Of a DNA stretch of 64,000 bases, positions 57,195 to 64,000 are shown piece by piece. Each line of letters begins with the position of its first letter. The stretch's first letter is position 1. The translations under genes were made by a program, and so were the position numbers. The notes under the pieces are model-generated. The model saw nothing but the letters and a program-made list of their open reading frames with translations. It was not told the origin of the DNA and did not search any database. Where the stretch lies: positions 1,643,501 to 1,707,500 of the forward strand of contig NZ_CP046176.1 in NCBI RefSeq assembly GCF_013009555.1, read 5' to 3'. This DNA is from Phocaeicola dorei. Lineage in GTDB: Bacteria; Bacteroidota; Bacteroidia; Bacteroidales; Bacteroidaceae.

Positions 57195-57689
57195 ATGAAA
57201 AGTGAACCGACTGAAAAAACGAAAGGGAAGAAAATGGCGGTATCCGAAACCGCAGACAGAAAGAACGGCCGTAGTCCCGGAGCCGGCCACGACGAGTGGT
57301 GGGAAAGACTCATGATGGAACCCGGTTCGGGAGAATCCGCCGGTACGGATGCGGAACCGGTGATTCCATCCGGGGCCGTTGCGGAAGAGGTGTCCGGGGA
57401 AGCGGGAAGAAAGGACACCCCGCCGGAACCGGAAGACCCCGTGAGAAGAAGGACGAGCGGCAGGCAGCGTAGGGCCTCGCTGGAGGAGTACCGAGAAACA
57501 TACCTCACCGTCCCGAAGATTAGGAAGCGCAAGACGGTGTTCGTCAGTGAGGATGTGAGGGACGAACTGGACGCCATCGTCCGCAGGCTCGGTGGGCGTG
57601 GCATGAGCGTTTCCGGACTGCTGGAGAACCTTGCCAGGGAGCATCTTGCCGCCTACCGTGAGGACATCGAGCAGTGGAGAAAAATCTGA
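57195..57689 (+). CDS. DUF3408-type element protein
   Basis: This 164-residue protein has a charged, disordered N-terminal two-thirds and a conserved C-terminal DUF3408 domain (about residues 108-160, KTVFVSEDVRDELDAIVRRL and MSVSGLLENLAREHL). That domain has a ribbon-helix-helix-like pattern and is found next to mobilization genes in Bacteroides elements. It likely binds DNA. Starting at 57195, it is the first gene of the plus-strand mob block. Confidence 0.8.
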   Translation: MKSEPTEKTKGKKMAVSETADRKNGRSPGAGHDEWWERLMMEPGSGESAGTDAEPVIPSGAVAEEVSGEAGRKDTPPEPEDPVRRRTSGRQRRASLEEYRETYLTVPKIRKRKTVFVSEDVRDELDAIVRRLGGRGMSVSGLLENLAREHLAAYREDIEQWRKI

Positions 57690-57916
57690 CAGCCTGTTAC
57701 CGGGCGTGGAGTATACCCGATGTATGCACAGTCCCCTGTGTACCCGCTTCAATGTGGAAAATGCGGGGGGATTTTTCTGTGGGGGGAGCAAGGGTATGTT
57801 TCCGGATTCCCGAAAACCCTTGCTCCCCGCGCCCGGCGGTTGCTGGGAGGGCAAATCCGCTCCCGCCGGTCGCAGATTTTGGAATGAAAGAAGTACGGAC
57901 GAAAAAGAAAAAACAT

Positions 57917-58288
57917 ATGACAAACGATGTGAATGGGATGAAGAAAAAATGTGGCCGTCCGGCACTGGGCAGGACGCGTAAATTGACCAGAGGCGTGACG
58001 GTGAAGTTCTCCCCCGTCAGCTACGAGGCTCTCAGGTTCAGGGCAGGGAAGTCCGGCCGGAGTCTGGCGGTCTATATCAGGGAGGCAGCACTGGCGGCCA
58101 CCGTTACGGCAAGGCATACACCGGAGGAGAACGCACTGTTGCGCAGCCTGGCGGGAATGGCTAACAACCTGAACCAGCTGACAAAGCTCTCGCACCAGAC
58201 CGGCTTTTACAGGACAAGGCTGCTGATAGAGGGGCTGCTGGGAAAGCTGAAGCGGATCATGGATGATTACAGACCGAAAGGAGGATAG
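57917..58288 (+). CDS. MobC-type relaxosome accessory protein
   Basis: This 123-residue protein is a ribbon-helix-helix DNA-binding protein of the bacterial mobilization MobC family. It has GRTRKLTRGVTVKFSPVSYE and the helical region SGRSLAVYIREAAL, then NNLNQLTKLSHQTGF, which is typical. It helps the relaxase at oriT. Start 57917 (ATG) is taken because upstream in-frame sequence lacks homology. It ends four bases before the relaxase start, so the two are co-translated. Confidence 0.85.
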   Translation: MTNDVNGMKKKCGRPALGRTRKLTRGVTVKFSPVSYEALRFRAGKSGRSLAVYIREAALAATVTARHTPEENALLRSLAGMANNLNQLTKLSHQTGFYRTRLLIEGLLGKLKRIMDDYRPKGG

Positions 58289-58292
58289 CCTC

Positions 58293-59213
58293 ATGATAGG
58301 GAAGATCAGGAAAGGCCGCTCGTTCGGCGGCTGCATACGCTACGTGACGCAGAAGGACGACGCGGAAATCATCGCCTCGGAAGGCGTGCTGCTGGGAACG
58401 GCAGAAGAGATGGCGCGAAGTTTCCGGTGGCAATGCCTGCTGAATCCGGACGTGGCGAAACCGGTGGGACACATCGCGCTCAGCTTCAAGCCGGAGGACG
58501 CACCGAGGCTGACCGACGCGTTTATGGCAAGGCTGGCGGGGGAATACCTGGAACTGATGGGGATACGGAACACGCAGTTCATCGTGGTGAGGCATCACGG
58601 GACGGACAACCCGCACTGCCACATCGTCTTCAACCGGGTGGACTTCGACGGGAAGGTGATTTCCGACAGCAACGATTTCAGGCGCAACGAGAAAGTGACA
58701 AAAATGCTTAAGGACAAGTATTCGCTCACCTATTCCGAAGGCAAACAGTCCGTTAAAACGGAAAAGCTGCATGCTTCCGAAAAGGTGAAATACGAAATAT
58801 ACCGTGCGGTCAAGGAAGCTTTGAGGAGTGCAGATACATGGAAAGAATTTCAAAATAAGCTCTTAAAAATGGGCGTGGAAATGGAATTCAAGTACAAGGA
58901 AAACACTAATGAAGTGCAGGGCATCCGCTTTATAAAGAACGGTCTGTCATTCAAGGGAAGTGGGATTGACCGCAGTTTCAGCTGGTCAAGGCTGGATGCG
59001 GCATTGGACCATAACCATGTCACGTCCCTGGAAAATGACGTTTCCCAAAAGCAACCGTACCATGAACAAAGTCATGGTTCTGTTATTGATAACCTGGTCG
59101 AAGTCACCGGTACGGGTGGCGTGTTCATGCCGTCGGTGGCACCGACGGAGGACGAGAAAGAGGCGGAACGCCTGCGGAGAAAGAAGAAGCGCAGGAAAGG
59201 AAGGAGTTTGTGA
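58293..59213 (+). CDS. Relaxase (mobilization nuclease)
   Basis: This 306-residue relaxase nicks oriT to start DNA transfer. The metal-binding triad motif is HGTDNPHCH (residues 102-110; His 102, 108 and 110), and Y17 in CIRYVTQ is a candidate nucleophile. The architecture is the MobA/relaxase PF03432 type. Start 58293 is chosen because a strong AAAGGAGG ribosome-binding site lies 8 bases before it, after the mobC stop at 58288. The C-terminus is short and lacks a primase or helicase. Base composition is GC-rich up to about residue 170 and lower after that. Confidence 0.9.
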   Translation: MIGKIRKGRSFGGCIRYVTQKDDAEIIASEGVLLGTAEEMARSFRWQCLLNPDVAKPVGHIALSFKPEDAPRLTDAFMARLAGEYLELMGIRNTQFIVVRHHGTDNPHCHIVFNRVDFDGKVISDSNDFRRNEKVTKMLKDKYSLTYSEGKQSVKTEKLHASEKVKYEIYRAVKEALRSADTWKEFQNKLLKMGVEMEFKYKENTNEVQGIRFIKNGLSFKGSGIDRSFSWSRLDAALDHNHVTSLENDVSQKQPYHEQSHGSVIDNLVEVTGTGGVFMPSVAPTEDEKEAERLRRKKKRRKGRSL

Positions 59214-59242
59214 ACCATATGTATAACAAAAAACTTTGAAAG

Positions 59243-60004
59243 ATGAAAGAGGAAAATTATCTGGAAGGCATCTACGGATGCCTTGAAAGGATCGAGAAGA
59301 AAGTGGAGACGCTGCCCGTGGAAGGCACAAGCCCCGCAGTTGGAAACCGGACCAGTTCCCCGGAAGGGATTGCGGAACTGAAAATCCGTCTGGAACGCCT
59401 GCAATCCGCGGTGGAGAAAAACGGCTTGGAAATAGCAGCGGTACGTAACCATACCGTCCGGTTGTCGGAAGGCTGGCCGTTGTCTGCCGAAACGTTTGCC
59501 GGGGAGATGGAAAAGATTAGATACTGCCTGAGTCAAGACTGCCAAGCTGTAAAGGAGACAGTGAGACGGCTGGATGAGAGAATGGTCCTGCTGAAAAAGG
59601 AACCGGAGCGCAGACTGGTGACCTACCGTCTGGAAAGCGCATCCAAGGCAGTGGTAACGACAGCTTCAGCACTGATCCTGGCACTGATCATTTCCGTCTG
59701 GACCAACTGCAACCAGTACCGCACGAACCGGCTTTTGAAAGATGCCGATTTGAAATACCGAGCCATCAGGATCTGCCTGCCGGGGGATGATCCCGACATC
59801 GCCTTCCTTGAGAAGCATTTCACCATCAAGCGGGACGAGGAAAAGATCCGGCGTGTGGAAAGGCTGGTGACCGCTTTTGAGGACTCGGTCAGGAACCGCA
59901 TCCGTAACCATGAAATGGCAGCCTACAAGGACAGTCTGGCGCACCGGCTGTTCAGGGAGGCACAGGAAATCAGGAAGCAACTGGACAATCCCAATTCAAA
60001 ATGA
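59243..60004 (+). CDS. Coiled-coil membrane protein of the mob block
   Basis: This 253-residue protein has a coiled-coil N-terminal half, a single membrane helix (about residues 135-155, VVTTASALILALIISVW) and a charged C-terminal cytoplasmic or periplasmic helical part. It follows the relaxase by 29 bases and likely belongs to the same operon. Such proteins are commonly next to mobA in Bacteroides elements, but I do not recognise a function. Confidence 0.7.
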   Translation: MKEENYLEGIYGCLERIEKKVETLPVEGTSPAVGNRTSSPEGIAELKIRLERLQSAVEKNGLEIAAVRNHTVRLSEGWPLSAETFAGEMEKIRYCLSQDCQAVKETVRRLDERMVLLKKEPERRLVTYRLESASKAVVTTASALILALIISVWTNCNQYRTNRLLKDADLKYRAIRICLPGDDPDIAFLEKHFTIKRDEEKIRRVERLVTAFEDSVRNRIRNHEMAAYKDSLAHRLFREAQEIRKQLDNPNSK

Positions 60005-60011
60005 CTGCACT

Positions 60012-60938
60012 ATGGCAACAATCAGAACCAAATTCAGGTCCTCGTCCGCGGAAGGCAGGGAGGGCGCACTGTATTATCAGGTGATTCATAACCGTGTGGT
60101 CAGGCAGATCAGTACCGGATACAAACTTTTCGCTTCGGAATGGGACCAACGTTCCGAAGCGGTCATTCCCTGTCAACACCCTGCAGGGATGGAACGGGAC
60201 AATTATCTTCTATCGGTAGGGGAACGGATAAGACGGGACAAAATCCGACTGGAAAAGGCTATCAGGACATTAAGCCAATCCGGTCCGTTTACAGCGGATG
60301 ATATCGTCATACGTTTCCATGACAGCGGACAAGAACCTTCGTTTAACGACTATATCCGGCAACAGATAGTAAGGCTGAAACGTTTGGGAAAGATACGGAC
60401 CTCTGAAACCTATACAGCCGCGCTCAAAAGTTTCAGCAGTTTTATGAAAGGTAGCGATATACTGTTTGGCGAACTTAGCTCTGACTTGCTCATGGAATAC
60501 GAGGCTTATCTGAAAAACAGGGGGAACTCACCCAATACAATCTCGTTCTACATGCGCATTCTGAAAGCGGTCTACAACCGTGCGGTGGAGAACGGACTGA
60601 CCGGACAGCGGAACCTGTTCAAGTCTGTTTATACAGGTGTGGAAAAGACCTTGAAACGGGCCATTCATTTAAATGATATCAGGCGTATCAAAAGACTGGA
60701 CTTGTCCCTGAAACCCCACCTTGATTTCGCACGTGACATGTTCCTGTTCTGCTTTTACACACGGGGGATGTCCTTTGTGGACATGGCTTATCTGAAAAAG
60801 GGAGACATTGCGAACGGAATCCTGACTTACCGCAGGAAAAAGACCGGACAACAGCTGTTCATCCGATGGGAAAAGTGTATGCAGGAGATCATCAAACTTT
60901 TTTGTTTATCGGTTCAAGATTTCAAAGTTGTTCATTAA
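60012..60938 (+). pseudogene. C-terminally truncated tyrosine recombinase
   Basis: This 308-codon frame matches the Bacteroides integrase type with box I arginine intact (FYTRGMSFVDMAYLKK, then TYRRKKTGQQLFIRWEKC). The frame then switches to unrelated sequence at about QEII and stops, so box II (His-x-x-Arg) and the catalytic tyrosine are missing. It therefore cannot recombine DNA as encoded. It marks a recombination or insertion boundary near 60895. The upstream start at 60012 has the sequence CACTATGGCAACA. Confidence 0.8.
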
Positions 60939-61006
60939 TTGCTTTGTTGGTTATATCCAGAGTATTATTTGTAAGAGACTCTACGAATAAATGATGATAA
61001 GACCAG

Positions 61007-61927
61007 TTAGTTTATCGCTTGTTTTATAATTTCATTGCGATATTCGTTCGGTGTGCAACCTTCCATCTTCTTGAACCAACGTGTGAAATGTTGCGGGTAT
61101 TGGAAACCCATTTCATCTGAGATTTGACTGATACTTTTTTGCGTGTTCATGATGCGCTCTTTGGCTATATCCATAATTTTTTGCTGGATATGCTTGATTG
61201 CTGACATACCGGTTTCCTTTTTTACCAGGTCACTGAAATAATTGGTGGAAAGACACAGTTGGTCAGCGCAATACTGTACCGTCGGAATACCTTTACTCGT
61301 TGGCAAGGCAGAATGATAGTAATTATTGAGCAACAATTCAAAATGCGCCAACAAATCGTTGTTGGCATTTTCCCTTGTAATGAACTGGCGGTCATAAAAG
61401 CGGATGCAGCGGTCAAGGAGAAGCTTCATGGTATCAATAATCAAAGAACGGCTGTGCTTGTCAATAGGATGCCTCAATTCTTCTGCTACATTGTTTATAC
61501 ATTCAATGACTACTTTGCGCTCCTGTTCTGACAGGTGCAGTGCTTCGTTGGCATTATATGAGAAATAAGAATACTCTTTTATTATATGTGCAAGGGAAGT
61601 ACCGCGCAATAGTTCGGGATGGAACATCAGGGCCCATCCGGCCGGCTGGTGCAGACTGCCATCATCGTCAGAACCCATTACCTGCCCCGGAGCGATAAAC
61701 AGCATGGAGCCTTTTTCATAGTCATAGAGGCTCCGTCCATAATTCATCGTACCGCAGTCAGTATCTTTCAGCAACACAGCATAAATGTTGTACAGTTTCT
61801 TTGAGTGTCTGATGGGCTGCACCTCGTAACAATTCACAACGCTGACCAACGGGTGCAGAGCTTCGACTTCGAAAAGGTCGCAGTACTGCTGAACTGTATC
61901 TATTCTTGTTATATCTCCCATAACCAT
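61007..61927 (-). CDS. AraC-family transcription regulator
   Basis: This 306-residue regulator has an N-terminal cupin-like sensor domain (about residues 25-170) and a C-terminal AraC/XylS double HTH (about 205-300). The second HTH contains SISQISDEMGFQYPQHFTRW and the typical motif FKKMEGCTPNEYR. It is transcribed away from the lactonase gene and probably regulates it. A second start lies at 61921. Confidence 0.9.
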   Translation of the reverse strand: MVMGDITRIDTVQQYCDLFEVEALHPLVSVVNCYEVQPIRHSKKLYNIYAVLLKDTDCGTMNYGRSLYDYEKGSMLFIAPGQVMGSDDDGSLHQPAGWALMFHPELLRGTSLAHIIKEYSYFSYNANEALHLSEQERKVVIECINNVAEELRHPIDKHSRSLIIDTMKLLLDRCIRFYDRQFITRENANNDLLAHFELLLNNYYHSALPTSKGIPTVQYCADQLCLSTNYFSDLVKKETGMSAIKHIQQKIMDIAKERIMNTQKSISQISDEMGFQYPQHFTRWFKKMEGCTPNEYRNEIIKQAIN

Positions 61928-62206
61928 CCTTTTGTTTTTTACAAAAATAAGTATTTATATTGACATTGCTGTCTGAGGAACAGCTGTTTCTTTTCTATCC
62001 CTTATTTATTTTATTCCATGACGACAAAGTTAGTTCATTCAATCAACGAACATATAACCCTAATCACAGACTGTCTTACCATTTTCACAGATAACATTTA
62101 ACCCGGTCCAAGCCCGATGAAAGTGGTAATTTTATCAGTGATTGAGGTCTAATCTTCAGTATGTGAATGCTGTAATTTTGCAAGTGAAACCAAAAAGGTA
62201 AATAAG
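61928..62206 (+). promoter_or_regulatory. Divergent control region AraC/lactonase
   Basis: This 279-base gap has no gene. TAATTTTG at 62173-62180 matches the -7 consensus before the lactonase; no good -33 is seen, which would fit activator control. Confidence 0.4.
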
Positions 62207-63361
62207 ATGAAACCAAAAGCTTTATTTGTCATGTTAATCTTATGGCTTAGCTTCACTACGATTCAAGCGCGGTCAACCGAAGATGTCCCGGATAAGGGAA
62301 CTTATGCAAAATTTCTGTTGGTAGGATGTTATATGAAGCCAGACGAAGAAGGTGTCAGAATGTACCGGTTTGACGGACAAACTGCCGATGTCGACTATCC
62401 GTGTGGGCTGAGAGGGATTTCAAATCCTGCTTTCCTTACATCTGATAGCACTGGTAATCGAATTTATGCCATAGGCGATGATGAAGGGAAAAGTTCGACT
62501 GCCAATGCTTTGCTTTTTGATAAGGAAAGTGGTCTGCTGTCTCTGCTTAACTCGCAATCTACAGACGGTGAACTTCCTATTTATATTACTCTCAGTCCAA
62601 AGGAATACTTTGTTCTGACAGCAAATTATAAGGGTGGCAGCATCACGGTATTCTCACAGGATAAGAAAGGAAAGTTGCAACGTGATACAAAAATAATTCG
62701 TTTTGCTGGAAATGGGCCGAATAAAAAAAGGCAGGAACAATCGCATCTGCATTGCGTGACCTTTACACCTGATGGCAAATTCCTTCTTGCTACCGATTTG
62801 GGAACAGATTGTATCTATCTGTTTCCGATAGGCAAACGACCGGAAGCAGGTAAGGCTCATTCTCTGTTGGATGAATCAAGAGTAGTCCGCATACAGATGG
62901 ATTCCGGCTCAGGACCTCGACATATATGTTTTCACCCGAATGGCAGATTTGCTTATCTCATCAGTGAACTCTCGGGTAAAATAACTGTATTCTCCTATAA
63001 TGAAGGCAAGTTGGAACGTTTACAAACAATTGTCTGCGACCCTTTCGTTGCAGAGGGAAATGCAGATATCCATGTTTCATCCGATGGCAAATTCCTCTAT
63101 GCTTCCAAGCACTTGAAAGAAGATGGCATAATTGTTTATTCCATTGATTCCCAAAAAGGAACATTGGTTCAAATAGGATTTCAGCCAACAGGTCTTTATC
63201 CGCGAAGTTTTGCCATCTCTCCGGATGGTTGCTATTTGGCAGTGGTTTGCAGGGATGCCAACTGCATACAGATATTCGAAAGAAACCGAAATACGGGGTT
63301 ACTGAAGAATACGGGAAAAAATATCCGACTGGAAAGACCGGCGTTTGTCAAGTTCTTATAA
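62207..63361 (+). CDS. Secreted lactonase-type seven-bladed beta-propeller
   Basis: This 384-residue exported protein has a signal peptide (FVMLILWLSFTTIQA) and repeated propeller-blade motifs (SDGKFLYASKHL, ISPDGCYLAVVCRD, SPKEYFVLTANYKGGSITV). It matches the 6-phosphogluconolactonase (Pgl)/lactonase-family PF10282. Because it is secreted, its natural substrate is probably an extracytoplasmic lactone or sugar, not cytosolic 6-phosphogluconolactone; that is inferred. It heads a unit with the following gene and is divergent from an AraC regulator. Confidence 0.85.
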   Translation: MKPKALFVMLILWLSFTTIQARSTEDVPDKGTYAKFLLVGCYMKPDEEGVRMYRFDGQTADVDYPCGLRGISNPAFLTSDSTGNRIYAIGDDEGKSSTANALLFDKESGLLSLLNSQSTDGELPIYITLSPKEYFVLTANYKGGSITVFSQDKKGKLQRDTKIIRFAGNGPNKKRQEQSHLHCVTFTPDGKFLLATDLGTDCIYLFPIGKRPEAGKAHSLLDESRVVRIQMDSGSGPRHICFHPNGRFAYLISELSGKITVFSYNEGKLERLQTIVCDPFVAEGNADIHVSSDGKFLYASKHLKEDGIIVYSIDSQKGTLVQIGFQPTGLYPRSFAISPDGCYLAVVCRDANCIQIFERNRNTGLLKNTGKNIRLERPAFVKFL

Positions 63362-63385
63362 ATTCATCACTAAACAGAAAGCAAT

Positions 63386-64000
63386 ATGAACAAGTTAATT
63401 ACAACCATCGCCTGCCTGATATGCTGTATCGTTTATACGCAGGCACAAAACAAGGACAATATGTTAAGCAAGAAAGAACAAAGTATTGCCGCCATCAGTA
63501 TGTATGCCGCACGTGGCAATCAGGACAGCCTCAAAGTGATCCTTGCCAGAGGACTTGACTGTGGGCTGACCGTGAGCGAAGAAAAAGAAGTACTTACCCA
63601 GCTCTATGCCTATTGCGGCTTTCCACGCAGCATGGGTGCATTGGTTACGCTGATGAATCTCACCAAAGAGCGTGCAGCACAAGGCATAAAGGATGAAGCC
63701 GGACGGGAGCCTTCTCCGGTAAAGAGTTCGGATATGTTTGTTGTCGGTGGACAAAACCAGCTGAAACTGTTCGGTCGTCCGGCACTAGGAGAAGTGCTGA
63801 CATTTGCTCCGGCATTGGACCAATTTCTGAAAGCTCATCTGTTCGGTGACATATTCAGCCGTGACAATCTCGACTGGCGTACCCGTGAACTGTCTACTGT
63901 GGCTGCCTTGTCGGTGTTGGACGGCGTGAAGAATGAGTTGAATACTCACATTGCCCATGCCAAGCACAACGGCGTGACACAGGCTCAGATAGACGAAGTA
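63386..64000 (+). CDS. Secreted carboxymuconolactone-decarboxylase-family protein (partial)
   Basis: The frame from ATG 63386 stays open to the window end (205 codons seen, no stop). It has a signal peptide (TTIACLICCIVYTQAQ), then two CMD/AhpD-type helical repeats, an N-terminal one (about residues 30-95) and a C-terminal one starting RTRELSTVAALSVLDGV. It starts 24 bases after the lactonase gene and is likely co-transcribed. CMD proteins act in decarboxylation or peroxide reduction; which one applies is unknown. The typical CxxC motif of AhpD is not seen in the visible part. Confidence 0.85.
   Translation, partial: MNKLITTIACLICCIVYTQAQNKDNMLSKKEQSIAAISMYAARGNQDSLKVILARGLDCGLTVSEEKEVLTQLYAYCGFPRSMGALVTLMNLTKERAAQGIKDEAGREPSPVKSSDMFVVGGQNQLKLFGRPALGEVLTFAPALDQFLKAHLFGDIFSRDNLDWRTRELSTVAALSVLDGVKNELNTHIAHAKHNGVTQAQIDEV

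Larger units (their letters stand above)
50804..60900. mobile_element. Integrative mobilizable element
   Basis: This roughly 10-kb GC-rich block differs sharply from the AT-rich backbone. It contains a tyrosine integrase, excisionase-like HTH genes, mobC and a relaxase but no conjugation-machine genes, so it probably moves with a helper element. Its left end breaks a DUF4251 gene. The right limit is uncertain: a second integrase is cut off near 60895, and no matching target duplication or DUF4251 5' half was found. The cargo includes a GNAT toxin-like pair and a sigma-factor-like gene. Confidence 0.75.

Noticed and set aside
57171..57965. 264-codon minus-strand frame opposite DUF3408 and mobC
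   Set aside because: It is antisense to two better-supported genes and its composition is a GC-rich shadow.
58257..58853. 198-codon minus-strand frame opposite the relaxase
   Set aside because: It is antisense to a relaxase with intact catalytic motifs.

Overview
The window looks like a chromosomal segment of a gut Bacteroidales, most likely Bacteroides or Phocaeicola (genus inferred, not tested). The evidence is a SusC/SusD pair, GldE-like and LptC genes in one cluster, a Bacteroidetes-type SecA with a C-terminal zinc motif, DUF4251/DUF4136/DUF4955 proteins, and promoters of the Bacteroides form TTTG-N19-TAnnTTTG. The backbone is AT-rich. No rRNA, tRNA or CRISPR array was seen.

1-7.2 kb: branched-chain amino acid operon ilvD-ilvB-ilvN-(acyl-ACP thioesterase)-ilvC, closed by a hairpin terminator, then a secreted protein with three TonB-C-like repeats. 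7.3-9.5 kb (minus): a sodium-pump decarboxylase beta subunit with a probable gamma-like partner, and a small unknown protein. 9.7-17.3 kb (minus): an envelope-biogenesis operon coaX - outer-membrane barrel - TPR protein - lptC - gldE-like - ppiD-like. 17.4-25.2 kb (plus): an Lnb/DUF4105 membrane protein, an alkaline-phosphatase-fold protein that has lost most expected metal ligands, secA, a lipoprotein and an acidic small protein. 25.3-26.8 kb: an ECF sigma factor with a membrane partner, divergent from a small membrane protein; the shared intergenic region carries two mirror-image copies of one ECF-type promoter. 26.9-30.5 kb: valS and mazG, divergent. 30.7-35.6 kb: a susD/susC pair with a well-formed promoter. 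35.9-40.8 kb: a second ECF sigma cluster, rnz, a cold-shock protein and rpsA. 41.0-41.3 kb: remnant of a hybrid histidine kinase. 41.3-47.1 kb: SIMPL protein, murQ and a sugar kinase (MurNAc salvage), and a large secreted beta-helix protein. 47.2-50.8 kb: a LytTR/LytS two-component pair, then an operon (DUF4251-DUF4136-outer-membrane barrel) whose first gene has lost its 5' part.

50.8-60.9 kb is a GC-rich mobilizable element. It holds a tyrosine integrase, a GNAT toxin-like gene with a 55-residue partner, a sigma-factor-like gene, two excisionase-like HTH genes, a DUF3408 protein, mobC, a MOB relaxase, a coiled-coil membrane protein, and a second integrase truncated before its catalytic His-Arg/Tyr boxes. 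Large hairpins and a 10-bp-periodic ATGTCAT repeat lie in its non-coding parts. Its left end abuts the broken DUF4251 gene. The missing 5' half of that gene is not found on the right, so the inserted DNA either continues past the window or has been rearranged. 61.0-64.0 kb: an AraC regulator divergent from a secreted lactonase-type beta-propeller and a secreted carboxymuconolactone-decarboxylase-family protein that runs off the window end.
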